NCBI GenBank assembly: GCA_958510875.1
Contig: OY294068.1
Span: 22,052,297 to 22,116,296, forward strand
Length of the DNA: 64,000 bases
Source: Endomychus coccineus
Lineage: Eukaryota; Arthropoda; Insecta; Coleoptera; Endomychidae
Direction of reading: 5' to 3'
Part shown: piece after piece, positions 45,125-58,179 of the stretch
How positions within the stretch are numbered: position 1 is the stretch's first letter
Layout of the letters: each line of letters begins with the position of its first letter
Notes under the pieces: model-generated
The model's database searches: none
The model's input: only the letters and a program-made list of their open reading frames with translations
What the model was told of the DNA's origin: nothing
Translations under genes and position numbers: made by a program

Positions 45125-46007
45125 ACTGTCACACTGACATCATCAATAACCTACAAATTTCATACCTATTCATTTCAGTTGTAAAACAATAATGAACTAC
45201 AAATTATGAAATAATTATGTGAACTTTGAACCTTTTCAAAGATCGTGATAGCCGCAATCCGGGTCAAAAACTGATTTGAAATAGTTAATTTTCCGTAAAT
45301 CGAATGACGTTCAATTGAGAAGCCCGTAGCACGCGAGTTAGAAAAGTGCAAACTGGTTGTACCTAATACGGCTTTACGACGACTTTTCGCGTGCCGTTTT
45401 CGCTCCATATAGTTAGATTTAGTATCGGACCGTGCCCGACGGCCCTTCGTTTTTCGATAAATGACCATTAAATAGGAAAATTTAATTTAAACAGTTTGAG
45501 CTATTCTCAGATCTCAGCTACGCGCCTCTAACGTGCGACGTACCAGAGGGAATTTTCTCGCGACTAAAATATACACGAAGCGGGTGAAAGCTACCGGCCC
45601 ATGGCCAAATATACTTTATTACAACTGGCGCCGGTCGCACGGGGCAAGAAACGGCCCCAAATTAACAAGACCGAGGTAAAATGTATAAACTCTAACTTAC
45701 GCGCAGCGAGCTCCTCGAGGCATATGTCAAAATGATTTCGTTCGTAGCTAATTACATAGGACGTCTGGCGTTCATGCAATTATGTTTTCAGATAATTCGA
45801 ACCTTCTAATTTTGATAGACCACGTGAAAATCCCGGAGTCCAAAGCGCTAAAGACTTCTGAGTGTTACAATATTCGTATAAAATTGCGAAATTTCGCACT
45901 TTTAGAAACTTCAAATTAATTATGACATAATTATTTCAAACGTAAAGTTAGACACACGTTTTAGATTCCACAACCACCCTTGACCAAGATAATTTTTGAT
46001 ATCCCGG
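45125..46007 (-). mobile_element. 967-bp TIR element family, copy 2, one TIR missing
   Basis: It is inverted relative to 11807-12773 and about 93-95 percent identical by eye. Its preserved end is at 46007 (inverse of CCGGGATATC), bordered by TA. Homology at the other end stops at 45125, which matches copy-1 position about 12683, just at the inner edge of the right TIR. One whole TIR is gone and the interior is complete. The two small open frames (45591-45779 and 45175-45468) are preserved. Confidence 0.85.
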
Positions 46008-47239
46008 TACAATGATCTCAATAGATTGTGTCTATCTCAGCTTTTACTTCACTGAGACTTTGCCAAAAAACAATTGTATCTATTATTAGGTATAATGTCA
46101 ATACATTTCTGAATTAAATTTGTATTTTCCTCCTTCGAAATTTCTGTAAGTAATATTGACAAATATGCAGACATGACGAACTTCTCAAGCAATTCATCTC
46201 TTACTAGCTTCAGATACGTCTTTCATTTTTAGTACAGGAAGCGGTGAAACCCATTAATATCTAACACGTGAACATCTTAAGTCAAATTCAACGAAATTGT
46301 CAGATACTACCTTCTTGCTTAGGAGGGGCAGTAGATAGTTGTGTTTGCAACCGTCCTTTCGAACATTATCCATTCGAGGATCAGGCGAAATGGGAAAAAG
46401 TGTTCCTTCAAATCGCTCGCCGTATTTCCAATAAGATCGTCCTCAATTTCAGCACGTCCTCCACGTCGCCTCTAACGCAAGCTCTCATTCTCCGAATTCT
46501 CAAGTCTACCATTCTGACATCCCAATCGGTCTTGTTAGAACGTTGACAGATAAGGCGGCGTTGATGGAACGATCTTAGGTGCGCGTTAGATCCCCAGATG
46601 GTAATAGAGTTTTATTATCAATTTACAATGTATTCCGCTTGTAATCGTGCGTGTTGAATTACTTTCTGCATTCTCCGACGTAACGAGGAAATTAGGTTTA
46701 TGAGCCAGTCATCATCGACGTTTTTTTTTGCCGTATACGCGTTTTCATCGTTTAATGTATCACTTTATACAACCTGGCACGTTCATTTAAATACCTTCGC
46801 TTGATTTTAAAGAGACCCAAAAGATAGAAAAACACTACAGATGATGCCGCTTAAACATATTTACATAATCTTCTTTTAGTTTGATTACATCATGCAAATC
46901 CTTGCAATTAGTTGGAATTATTGCAATATTTGCAATTATGATTCAACAGATGCTGACACAGTGTCTGAGTGAATTTGTTATGCACAAATACAAACTCCAA
47001 ATTTTCTGTTGCCTTGTTTTTCTGCGATATAGGCTTCAGGAGGTTTGTCACTGATAAAAGAAGAAATAAATAAATATTTATATGAGGTGAGTTTCTAAAA
47101 GTGTACAAGGGAATATCTCCAAAACGGTTCAAAAGTTTTCGTGAAATTTTAGCGAAGTAATAGGGGATATATTTAGATATATTTTTTACATTTACACCCC
47201 CCCCCCCACCCATTGGAGACAATTAATTTTGGATTTTTA
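46008..47239. other. Unassigned
   Basis: A 92-codon plus frame at 46268-46546 in a GC-richer patch has no motif I recognise. There is a poly-C run near 47197-47209. No element identified. Confidence 0.3.
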
Positions 47240-49850
47240 AATGAGGTGTATTATTTATGTTAAATGTGATTTTATAATGTGTTTATCTAAGGGATTGCCA
47301 AAGTTCAGGGTTGATGGTAGAATCGAATTTCTCATCCACGAGAGTGTATTCTGGCGCCCTTATATCGAAATCGATGAGATCGACCAAATTCACTATTTTT
47401 CCATACTTACCCCTTAAGAAATTTGCGAAAATTCGAAGATTCCCGAAGGTTCACTTAACCGATGGAACGTGTTCTATCTGATCTTAGAAGGTTGTTGATA
47501 CCAATTTCGGGAGTATTATTCATGTTAAATGTAATTTTGTAGTGTATTTATCTTAGGGATGGCCAAAATTCAGGGTTTCGGGAAGCTGCAACGTGATTCC
47601 TCAGCGTCTGAGGTAAAAACTAATGGTAGAATCAAATTTCTCATCCTTGAAAGTGTATTTTCCCGCAGTTATATCGTAACCGATGAGATCGACCAAATTC
47701 ACTATTTTTCCCCATTATGAAATTTGAGAAAATGCGATAATTCCCGAAGGTTCATGACATTGATGAAACTTGTTCTATCTGATCTCAGAAGGTTGTGGAT
47801 ACCAATTTCGGGTGCATTATTCATGTTATATAGGTTTTTATAGTGTATTTATCTAAGGGATGGTCAACATTCGGGGTTTCGGAAAGCTGCAACATGATTC
47901 CTCAGCGTCTGAGGTGAAAACTAATGGTAGAATCGAATTTCTCATCCTTGAAAGTGTATTTTTCCTCAGTTATATCGTAATGGATGAGATCGACTAAATT
48001 CACTTTTTTCCATACTTTTACCCCTTATGAAATTTGAGAAAATGCGATAATTCCCGAAGGTTCATGACATTGATGAAACTTGTTCTATCTGATCTCAGAA
48101 GGTTGTGGATACCAATTTCGGGTGCATTATTCATGTTATATAGGTTTTTATAGTGTATATATCTAAGGGATGGTCAACATTCGGGGTTTCGGAAAGCTGC
48201 AACATGATTCCTCAGCGTCTGAGGTGAAAACTAATGGTAGAATCGAATTCCTCATCCTTGAAAGTGTATTTTTTCTCAGTTATATCGTAATCGATGAGAT
48301 CGACTAAATTCACTTTTTTCCATACTTTTACCCCTTATGAAATTTGAGATAATGCGATAATTCCCGAAGGTTCATGACATTGATGAAACTTGTTCTATCT
48401 GATCTCAGAAGGTTGCGGATACCAATTTCGGGTGCATTATTCATGTTATATAGGTTTTTATAGTGTATATATCTAAGGGATGGTCAACATTCGGGGTTTC
48501 GGAAAGCTGCAACATGATTCCTCAGCGTCTGAGGTGAAAACTAATGGTAGAATCGAATTCCTCATCCTTGAAAGTGTATTTTTCCTCAGTTATATCGTAA
48601 TCGATGAGATCGACTAAATTAACTTTTTTCCATACTTACTTACCCCTTATGAAATTTGAGAAAATGCGATAATTCCCGAAGGTTCATGACATTGATGAAA
48701 CTTGTTCTATCTGATCTCAGAAGGTTGTGGATACCAATTTCGGGTGCATTATTCATGCTATATAGGTTTTTATAGTGTATTTATCTAAGGGATGGCCAAC
48801 ATTCAGGGTTAGGGAAAGCTGCAACATGATTCCTCAGCGTCTAAGGGGAAAACTAATGGTAGAATCGAATTTACCATCCTTGAGAGTGTATTTTCACGCA
48901 GTTATATCGGAATCGATGATATCGAGTAAATTCACTATTTTTCTATACTTACCCCTTAAACAATTTGGGAAAATTCGAAGACTCCCGAAGGTTCACTCAA
49001 CCAATGGCACATGTTCTATCTGATCTTAGAAGGTTGTGAATAGCAATTTCGGGTGTATTATTCATGTTAAATGTGACTTTATAGTGCATTTATCTAAGGG
49101 ATGGCCACAGTTCAGGGTTTCGGAATGCTGCAACATGATTCTTCAGCGTCTGAGGTGAAAACTAATGGTAGAATCGAATTTCTCATCCTTGAAAGTGTAT
49201 TTTCCCGCAGTTATATCGGAATCGATGAGATCGACCAAATTCACTATTTTTCCATACTTACCCCTTAAGAAATTTGTGAAAATTCGAAGATTCCCGAAGG
49301 TTAACTTAACCGATGGAACGTGTTCTATCTGATCTTAGAAGGCTGTGGATACCAATTTCGGGTGTATTATTAATGTTAAACGTGATTTTATAGTGTATTT
49401 ATCTAAGGGATGCTGCAACATGATTCCTCAGCGTCAGAGGTGAAAACTAATGGTAGAATCGAATTTCTCATCCTTGAAAGTGTATATTTTTTATTGTAAT
49501 CGATGATATCGACCAAATTCACTATTTTTCCATACTTTACCCCTTATGAAATTTGGGAAAATGCGGCAATTCCCGAAGGTTCATGTTATTGATGGAACTT
49601 GTTCTATCTGATCTCAGGATGTTGTGGATACCGATTTCGGGTATATTATTCATGTTAAATATGATTTTATAGTGTATTTATCCAAGGGATGTCCAAAATT
49701 CAGCGTTCGGAAAGCTGCAACATGATTCCTCAGTGTCTGAGGTGAAAACTAATGGTAGAATTTTCATGCAGTTATATCGGAATCGATGAGATCGACCAAA
49801 TTCACTATTTCTCCATACCTTATGAAATTTGCGAAAATCCTGGTTTTTTG
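47240..49850 (+). repeat. ~310-bp satellite array, about nine units
   Basis: Units are marked by TATCTAAGGGATGG near 47284, 47549, 47850, 48160, 48470, 48782, 49091, 49400 and 49679. Typical spacing is 309-312 bp, and the outer units are shorter (265-301). Shared blocks include AACATGATTCCTCAGCGTCT, CTAATGGTAGAATCGAATT, CATCCTTGAAAGTGTATTTT, CGATGAGATCGACCAAATTC and TTCCCGAAGGTTCA. The three central units are nearly identical and the outer ones diverge, the pattern expected of unequal exchange. No coding. Confidence 0.95.
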
Positions 49851-51004
49851 ATATTTGAGAACAATGTTCTTTAATAGATCCTCCAAAAGATGATGCATTT
49901 TGGGAGTGTTTAGTGAATTGTGGTACGGGGAGTCATTCAAGTAATTCGAATTGAGCCGAGAAATTGCTATTGCAATAAATTTGAAAGAAAAATGAAAAAT
50001 CGTATCAAGCTGCTTTCAAATCACAAACTGAAACATAAGTAGACGATTTTAAAATATCTTCCGGATAAACTTACTCATCCACAAAATTATAAACGTTTTG
50101 ATTCCACGACAATACTTAAAACGTGGCCTAATTGGCCGCAAAGAGTTGAACGATCAAAGTCCGAATGATTTCTTGAACTCCATTTACTATTTAATAAATG
50201 CAATACGAAAGAGGGTAAAATAGGGAATTTCCATCACCCTTCATGGAATGATACGAAGAAGTTGTAGTGGTAGTAGCTGTAGGACATATAGAGTCTTAGT
50301 TGTAATAATTCAATGATTTTGACAATTTCACTGACAGCAAAACTTTATTTATCTGTGTAATTGCTACAACTTCTTTTATTCCATAGCCAACGATTTCCGA
50401 AAAATCGTCCCCGTTTTGAGACGTAATTTACCCCTATCTAAAATTTAAAGTCCTTAAGGATTACTCTTTGGGACAGTTCAGTCAGTAAGTGAGCAAACTT
50501 ATCGTCAAATATAGGGATTCACAATTTGAAAATTATATAATTGACCAGAGGTAGTCGGAAGCTTATGGTAAAGCAATGATGTACCTGGCGCATTCACCAA
50601 TAAATAGTTTTCCAATTGGTAGGAAATTAATTATTAAGGTTGTTAGATATTATTGGATTGGAATTACTGAAGACTTTGAGCGTTCAAAATTTTGGAACTT
50701 TGGACTTCCAGAATTGCTAACGGTAATATCATAAAGCTATTAACTTCATTTTGTAAATTTGGACCAATTAACGAGTAAAAATCAAAAGGCGTGAGTATCT
50801 CAACTGCTGTAAATACTTTTATTTACAGTCAATTAAATTTGATAATATGATAAAGAACATCTTACTATGTCAATGAATACCCTTAAAGTATATTTGCCAA
50901 ATCAATAGATCATATTTTATTTAACGAATTTTAACAATTCGTTCATTGTATTCTTCCTTAATTCCTGGCTTTGTGTTTATTTCTTTGTCATCCTCAAGTA
51001 TTGA
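49851..51004. other. Unassigned AT-rich sequence
   Basis: No coding or repeat structure found. Confidence 0.4.
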
Positions 51005-52150
51005 AACGGCTGTCCACATGGAGGTGTCCTATCTACGTTTCTGTGGTGTCTCGTAGTCGATGGACTTTTGGAGGAGTTGGAATAGGCAGGGTTCCATGCC
51101 CAAGCCTATACCGATGATTTAGTTGACGTCACCTATGGGCGGCACGCTCGTCAGCGTGGTGGTCGCTAGTGGAGCACCGAGGGGCTCAGGCACAACCCTG
51201 ACAAAAGGAAATTGTACAGTTTTCCGTAAGCTGGGCGTGCGAGAGAGCTTTCAGCAGCACATGGGGATTACAGCTAAAGATCCTTTATTAGATATACAAT
51301 GCTGTGATCAGGCCTATGCTGCTGTCGCGTGATGGTCGGGGACAAGGACTGGTATGTCCCAGCCCCTCTTGAACCGAGTGCAACGGCTTGCATTGGTATA
51401 TTGTATATTGAGTGGTATGAGATCGGCACCAACGCGGGTCTTTGAAGTTCTCGCCAGATAACCACCTCTACACTTATATATGAAAGCTGAAGCCATGAGA
51501 ACGTTGTGTATGCTAAGGGGCCTAGTTCACTAAACCAAAACGCACTACTCACGCGGACATGAGACCATACTAGAAACAAGGCAAGATAACATGATTCCAG
51601 CTATAAGTCTCACTTCTCCCAAAATCCTCATACCTGATAGAGGGGATTGGAGCAAAAAAACTCTCGCCCTACTGCCACCAGGTGAGCTCATAGGGTTCAC
51701 AAATGATTCCAAGGTAGGTCACGTTTTTGGAGCGGGAGTGTACGTAAAAAAGGTCAAAGGTGACTATCTCAGTGGCTGTAGACGCTTACTGTATGTTTTT
51801 TAGGTAGAGGTCTAAGCAATATTAGCTTGCGGCATTAAAACCTGCGAAGAAACTATGTAAATAGGCGCGTATACATCTACACAGACAACAGAGATATACT
51901 GGCTGAACAGGAGAAATAAAGTTCAACTTATATGGGTTCCTGGATACAGTGAAGTTGAAGGAAATGAAATGACTTCCTGACTAGACGGAGGTCGCTTTAT
52001 CAAATTGCATGGGGTTCTTGCCCTTTTGGGCCAACTGAACAAAGAGGGGTTTTTCTTGTGGCGAGAATCACCACGCATGAGACAGACCAAGTTCTTCATC
52101 AAAAAGTCTGTGCCTAGGCTCTTAAAGAAACTCCTTTCTCTAAACACTAT
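51005..52150 (+). pseudogene. RNase H LINE relic (RT palm to RNase H)
   Basis: Plus-strand reading: GCPHGGVLSTFLWCLVVDGL, LEELE, AGFHAQAYTDDLVDVTYGRH (catalytic YTDD at about 51105-51116), then LLNRVQRLALV, GMRSAPTRVFEVLAR, PPLHLYMKAEAMRTL (RT connection). The RNase H part follows: ELIGFTNDSKVGHVFGAGVY (TDGSK changed to TNDSK), VEVQAILACGIKTCEETM and NKVQLIWVPGYSEVEGNEM. Frames change several times. The GCPQGG and YxDD style fits I/R1/LOA-like LINEs. No 3' end was identified. Confidence 0.85.
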
Positions 52151-53329
52151 ATTTAGGACATTCTATCAAGAAATGTTTCACTGTTAAAATGACACCCACA
52201 CTGTTCGCATTAGGATGCTTCACTGTTAGTCAGGAGATGAACGTAGGTAATATGACTATGACCTATGCGTAGGCCAGTCACTATTGATTCAAGTCGCCGG
52301 TTTCCAATTTGGGGATGCCAAGGAAAGACGTCACTTTTGATTTCTCGTAGCTTAGATTGAGAACTTTCCCATTCCCGATTCCATTTAGAACAAACCACAT
52401 CATTGAACACATTTTATGAAGGCGTTGATCGATAAAATTTCTTAAATGTTAATCGAAAGACAGTCATGTTGATATGACAGAAAAAATTGATCTCGACTGG
52501 ATATTATAATGCTATCATTCTTTCTCAGATTGAAAGTAAACCAATTAACTGGAAGTAATTTAAAATAAAAATTCATTTGTCGAACAAATTTCGCTATAAA
52601 GTTGTTCTCGTAATTAGAGTATGGGGGACGGAGTAAACAAAACGCTAACAATTTCGTCCCGAGTTTATTAGGTTTTGGTGTAGGTAGCAGCACTGTCGCC
52701 GCCTAAAGGTCGGGTGTTACGAGACTGGGTTCAGGCGTCTCCGTTACACGAGTATATGGCCCTCCTGATGAGATCCGGAAATGCGGCCTGTGATAGACCG
52801 CACACGGCGCGCTATATTGCCTCGGAGAAACACGCGAAATGCCTTCTTTATTCCGTAAGAGCTGCGGCGAGCTATTAAACGAAATTCATCACATGTTTTA
52901 CTGCATTTACTGTACCCTATCAAGGCGATACTTTCATTAACCAAAGCTAGGAGGTTTTAATTGTGTCTGTTATATGTCGCTCATTCGTTTTAAAGCATAG
53001 TAAACGGTTGAATGCCGTTTTATTGTGTAGAGAAATCAGATATTCAATAAAAAATAATTTGCAGAAGAAATATCGTCGATATTTGTTTTAGATGACGGTG
53101 GATACCTTTTTTGTTGTTGTTCGAGGTGGTTGAAATCCTTTATGGGCACCTTATGGGCCTGTTACATCCCACAAGGTAGTGAGGGAGTCCCTGAGTACGA
53201 ACTTATTCACCTCAGATATACCCATTAAACAATCCACCTCGTGTGTGGTTCATAAGTTTGAGCCAGCAAGATCGAAGTTGAGAAACATCAGCAAATAGCG
53301 AACAATGGCAAAAACCGGTTAGGTGACTC
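52151..53329. other. Unassigned; GC-richer island at 52690-52930
   Basis: No element recognised. The island at 52690-52930 contains CpG-rich words (GCACACGGCGCGC) and a 66-codon minus frame without a motif. It is possibly single-copy DNA. Confidence 0.3.
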
Positions 53330-53520
53330 CTTTCATAGAGTTTCCGACTTTCACAAATCCGGGATTTACAAAATCGATTATGAGTCGAGTTTAAAATGCT
53401 ATGTGGGCCTAACTAGTTCACACATGTCAATACATACTAACAATGGCCTTACCGGCTTCCACGATTTGATATTATATACCAACGGTATTCAGCCATGTGG
53501 TAGAGGATTAGAGTATCTTC
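53330..53520 (+). pseudogene. Penelope-like GIY-YIG endonuclease fragment
   Basis: The frame reads FHRVSDFHKSGIYKIDYESS and then LKCYVGLTSSHMSIH. GIYKI and YVGLT are the two halves of the GIY-YIG nuclease core, about ten residues apart as expected. The rest of the nuclease and the RT are missing. It is a second PLE nuclease remnant, better preserved in the GIY half than the one at 19850-20360. Confidence 0.75.
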
Positions 53521-53869
53521 ACCAATAAACAAGAGATTTATTAAGAATCTAGAAGACCGGAGGCTCTATAAAATCCCATTTTAGTTCACTGCTATGTGGC
53601 TGAAATTAGAGGCAAGGAACATTCCACTTGCTTCGTTCTCTTCTTTATACGGAAGTGAATTGTGTGAGATTTTCCGATTTCACACAATTGATAAGAAAAT
53701 GATAATGCTAATGATTAGACCGGAGGAGGAAGTTCCACAGCTAAAGTTTACTTGCTTGTTAACGCGGCATGGTCCTAATGTGAAGTATTTTCGTAATATT
53801 ACAGCTCTTTATTGCAGGTTAGCAAACTTATCTATCATTATACAGTATAAACCATGCTGCCGCATGTAT

Positions 53870-54060
53870 GTTTCTCGCAAAATAGCGCACCACCATTTTG
53901 GTATGATTGTAAGAGTATATCTAAAAAACAATTTTACCAACTGGTAAATGATTGAGAGAAGAGGTCCAGTTTTCTGGCCTGCAAGGTCACCATACCTAAC
54001 GCTTATCGACTATTATCTCTGGGGACACATGACAATTCTAGGGTTCAAATAAATCACAAC
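53870..54060 (+). pseudogene. Tc1/mariner-like transposase fragment
   Basis: Two overlapping frames give HHHFGMIVRVYLKNNFTNW and then IERRGPVFWPARSPYLTLID followed by YYLWGHM. This corresponds to the 'APPHF...W.GRRG...WPPRSPDLTPLDFFLWGHL' segment, the third catalytic block of DDE_3 transposases, with PDLTPLD decayed to PYLTLID. Only this end survives. The open frame upstream (from 53594) is not clearly part of it. Confidence 0.7.
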
Positions 54061-54074
54061 GCAGAGTAGTAGGA

Positions 54075-54285
54075 TTAGGAGGTTTTTTGGGTTGCTGATC
54101 ACGATTTTGATGTTAGATTTACTTGACATCAATTAAGGGGATGGAAAATCGATCAAATTGGCCAATTTTCCTTGAATCATTCTTGTATCAAGAGGCGCAC
54201 AATAGACCCAATCAAGCGGTCTAAGTGCTCCGCGTTTTGATTGATTGAGTGGGAACCGTGTTAACCACTACACTACCGAAGGTAG
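54075..54285. repeat. Composite of repeat scraps and a LINE/SINE-like tail
   Basis: GGAGGTTTTTTGGGTTGCTG (54082) is a piece of the repeat at 17500. AGGCGCACAATAGACCCAAT (54190) and TTTTGATTGATTGA repeat the LINE 3' UTR at 41965-42030. The inverse of 54256-54284 reads TTCGGTAGTGTAGTGGTTAA, resembling the start and A box of a tRNA. These are probably nested insertions of short retroelements. Confidence 0.5.
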
Positions 54286-54972
54286 AAAAAAATTAATACA
54301 ACGTCCTCAATTATTATCCAGAAAAGTAAAGTGCAATTTGAGACTACAACTTTGAAAGCATTAGTAAGATTCACCGAAAACATGAAGGCATTATATCCGC
54401 AATCCTAAGTGAATATTTTCGCGAACAAAATATAACCACATTCCGCTTCCCTTCTAGAATGCAGTAGGTTGTTAACTACATGAAGTACGGACACCAGATT
54501 ATTATCATTATTTGTTAGCCTCCGGGTGTTGTGTAACTAAACCTGAACATAATCCGCGAACGACGTTAATCAAAATGCATATTTGTGGTAACTTCGTTGT
54601 TAACGAGCATAGGGGTGGATATATATATGGGACACGATACGGTACGTATATTATTAGAGAAAATTCTAGGGAATCTGACCCATTTTCACCTCGTCGCAAT
54701 AAAGTTGCGATTCCGTCTGACCTATCTCGTTTATGTTGTACACGAGAAGAGCTTATTTTCTTCGCATCTTCTTTTCCGAACATTTCTCACGTAAATTGTG
54801 GGGTTCATAACGCCGATAGTGCTGTGACTTCGCGTAGTAACAGTATTTTTTATTCGTTACTGATACGGTGAGATAGTCCACGTTGCCGTGCTTCGTTCAT
54901 ATCTGGTTAGTACGAATATTTGGAATTGAATTGGTCAATTTGTATTTATGAGTTTCTCAGGAAACAAGACGA
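54286..54972. other. Unassigned; 119-codon open frame without known domain
   Basis: The plus frame at 54512-54871 lies in balanced-composition DNA (54490-54890) with overlapping open frames on both strands. No motif is recognised. It could be host DNA. Confidence 0.3.
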
Positions 54973-55451
54973 ATATTGTTATATTCATTTGAAGGTAGTT
55001 TTTTCTCAGATTTAGAAATATATTCAGATCGAAATTTGAAAATCAGTAAGCAGGGGTTTGTGGGAATATTCTATTCGACTAAAAGATTACCACTGTTGAC
55101 TTTAAAGGGTAACTCGAATTGAACTTGCATTTAGATGAAATAATTCAAAAGTGACAGTAGTTATTTGTGATTTTCACTTGCAAAAATAAAGCTACTATTA
55201 AAATCGCCCGTTCTCGTGTTGCACCTTGTATATTAAATGTGGAATTTTCAGCAATTAATGATTGTAAAGTCCAGTCAAAAGTGTGAAACAATAGGGGTCA
55301 TTACTGAAATTTTATGGACCACACGAAAATGTAAAATTCTTTTTGCACTGTGTTCAGGATGGCTTACACATCGTTAGTCAGACAAAGAAAAAGGGGACTC
55401 GTGATTATCACTATTAATAAACAATGAAGAATCATTTTCAATTAACAAATG

Positions 55452-56575
55452 TGTAAGGGTACAAATAACTCTTACTTAAGGATAAACTAAAAAGCTCTAT
55501 TTTATCACTTGGTTGCCGACAGCTACAGTGAAGACGGTCGTGAGTTATATTTTTAGGTGTTAAAAATTCGGGCGCCAGAGTATTTTTAACCAACCAATAA
55601 ATTATGTATGTAACTAGGGGATACAAATACTCAAGTCCCCAGGTTAAATTACCCTGAAAGTATAAAAAATAAAAGACCTGTACCCAGAATGATTGAAATT
55701 TACTAGTAATTGAAATACTAATGTTGATACAGTTTATGACAGAACTTAATATTAATGAGATATGAAATATACTTCTTACTTGATATAGGGGACTCCTGCT
55801 ACAGTTGGAATACAGTTTCCACGATTGTACATCACAAGTAAATCAGCAACTTCTAAAGTAATTTTTCCACAGCAGATTCAAGCCAACCTCAATACACTTG
55901 TTGAATTTTCCACAACATAAAAAAAAAGGAACCCTGAAATCACGAAATGTTCAAACCTCTATTGTTCTATTGTCCTCAGAAGACAGACATGAACAAAATA
56001 CATAACAATTGTTGAACAAATTAGGACTAACCTATGTCCTGTCAGATACCACATGTGAAGGCAAATTAATTCTTGAAGTCAGTGAATAAATCAAATGGAA
56101 TTACAAAGATATTTACCTCTATCACGATAGGGTTTTCCTTCCAATAAGACAAACTTTACTTCTGTCCAAAACCAGTCACGTTGAAACTAAGTTCAAATCC
56201 CCTAAGGTGCACTAATTACACAAATAATTCCAATTATTCCAATCCAAATTGGTAATTGATGCCTTTGCTTTCAACGGAAGAATATTCCGAGAATTTGGTT
56301 CCAAACATAAGCTTGGTATCACCTCCCTGTTGAAATAACTTAGCAACACGACTTCCCGCTTGAACGATTTTACCAGAAATACGCCATTTTCTCTTTCTTT
56401 CCGGCGTCTCGATGTCTCACAGAACAACTTCGAAATAGAAGCGGTAACTACGGATCTGACACCGAACAACCATGACTCTTAGAATATACGGTCTAGCATA
56501 GCTGACGTCACAGGAGTTAACCGATTGTACTACAGCGGCCATTTCTAAGCCGTTAAGTGGAATTTACACGTTACA
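55452..56575. mobile_element. 1124-bp insertion with TG...CA ends and 4-bp TSD, probable solo LTR
   Basis: It begins TGTAAGGGTAC and ends CACGTTACA, with AATG on both sides (55448-55451 and 56576-56579). The other array units have the uninterrupted site AACAAATGAAATGTC, which proves the insertion. TG...CA ends and a 4-bp TSD fit a solo LTR of a gypsy-type element. A short imperfect TIR (TGTAA...) leaves a DNA transposon possible. No coding frame of note. Composition is AT-rich with a GC-richer right end. Confidence 0.75.
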
Positions 56576-57067
56576 AATGGAATGTCTTTTATAACAAATG
56601 GTATCTCTCGGGCTCTTTTAATCCAAAGTTTCTGAAATTTAGTATCAGGTGGTTTTATCGTCCGCTGAACCCGAATCTGAAGTCAGAAAATGGAAACCCA
56701 GGCTGGTTTGCTGGTAAACCCGGAAAAGTTTACCAAATCTTAGCCATAAACAAAATTTTTTTCGCGCTGTGGTATTGGAATAATAAGATACCGTGATGTG
56801 TATCGGTACAATTTTTACCAACAGAAGGAAAAATCTGGAAAACTGCGTTCTTTCCCTTCATATTCGTATCTCGGCGCTAATAATAATTGTTTAAAATTTT
56901 TCGAAAAACAAAATAATTAAAATTTGTCGTGTAGAAATGGTAAATTTTCATTTTCCGATGTTTTCCGGAAAACTATCGACGATTTTGATTTTATGATCAT
57001 AAAATACTACTCGTTAGAGCGCCGTGATACGAATATGAAGGAAAAACAAAGCAATTTTACAGAATTT

Positions 57068-57249
57068 CTCTTCTTTAAGGGAAAATTGCACCGAGACACA
57101 TCACGAAATCTTATCATTTCACATGCCACAGCGAAATCTTCAATCCAAAAATGGCTCGAGGCAAAGCGCCGTGCCTATTGGAAAGAACTGCCCCGTATGA
57201 CGCATCCAAAGCGACTAATGGGAGATCTCCAGCAGCAACGAAAGAAAAA
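57068..57249 (+). pseudogene. LINE ORF2 fragment in array (Y copy 1)
   Basis: The frame reads FFKGKLHRDTSRNLIISHAT, then AKSSIQKWLEAKRRAYWKEL and PRMTHPKRLMGD, part of the region between the RNase H and terminal zinc knuckle of I/R1-like LINEs. It is fused in frame to the upstream X block, so an open frame of 114 codons (56924-57268) spans the junction. Confidence 0.6.
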
Positions 57250-58179
57250 TATTGTTATATTCATTTGAAGGTAGTTTTTTCTCAGATTTAGAATTATATT
57301 CAGATTGAAATTTGAAAATCAGTAAGCAGGGGTTTGTGGGAATATTCTATTCGACTAAAAGATTACCACTGTTGACTTTAAAGGGTATCTCAAATTGAAC
57401 TTGCATTTAGATGAAATGATTCAAAAGTGACAGTAGTTATTTCTGATTTTAACTTGCAAAAATGAAGCTACTTTCAAAATCGCCGGTTCTCGTATTGCAC
57501 CTTGTATATTAAATGTGGATTTTTCAGCATTTAATAATTGTAAAGTCCAGTCAAAAGTGTGAAAAAATAGGGGTCATTAGTGCAAAATTCTTTTTGCACT
57601 GTGTTCAGGATGGCTTACACATCGTTAGTCAGACAAAGAAAAAGATTATTACTATTAATAAACAATGAAGAACCATTTTCAATTAACAAATGAAATGTCT
57701 TTTATAACAAATGGTATATCTCGGGTTCTTTTAATTCAAAGTTTCTGAAATTTGGTATGAGGTGGTTTTATGGTCCGCTGAACCCGAATCTGAAGTCGGA
57801 AAATGGAAAACCCGGCCGGTTTGCTGGTAAACCCGGAAAAGTTTACCAAATCTTAGCCATAAACAAAATTTTTTTCGCGCTGTGGTATTGGAATAATAAG
57901 ATACCGTGATGTGTATCGGTACAATTTTTACCAACAGAAGGAAAAATCTGGAAAACTGCGTTTTTTTCCCTTCATATTCGTATCTCGGCGCTAATAATAA
58001 TTGTCTAAAATTTTTCGAAAAACAAAATAATTAAAATTTGTCGTGTAGAAATGGTAAATTTTCATTTTCCTATGTTTTCCGGAAAACTATCGACGATTTT
58101 GATTTTATGATCATAAAATAATACTCGTTAGAGCGCCGAGATACGAATATGAAAGAAAAACAAAGAAATTTTACAGAAT

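Noticed and set aside
47197..47209. Poly-C run as a structural or regulatory site
   Set aside because: A lone homopolymer with no paired element, and possibly a sequencing artefact.
54512..54871. 119-codon frame as a host gene
   Set aside because: Frames are open on both strands in the same patch, and no domain or splice signal can be supported.
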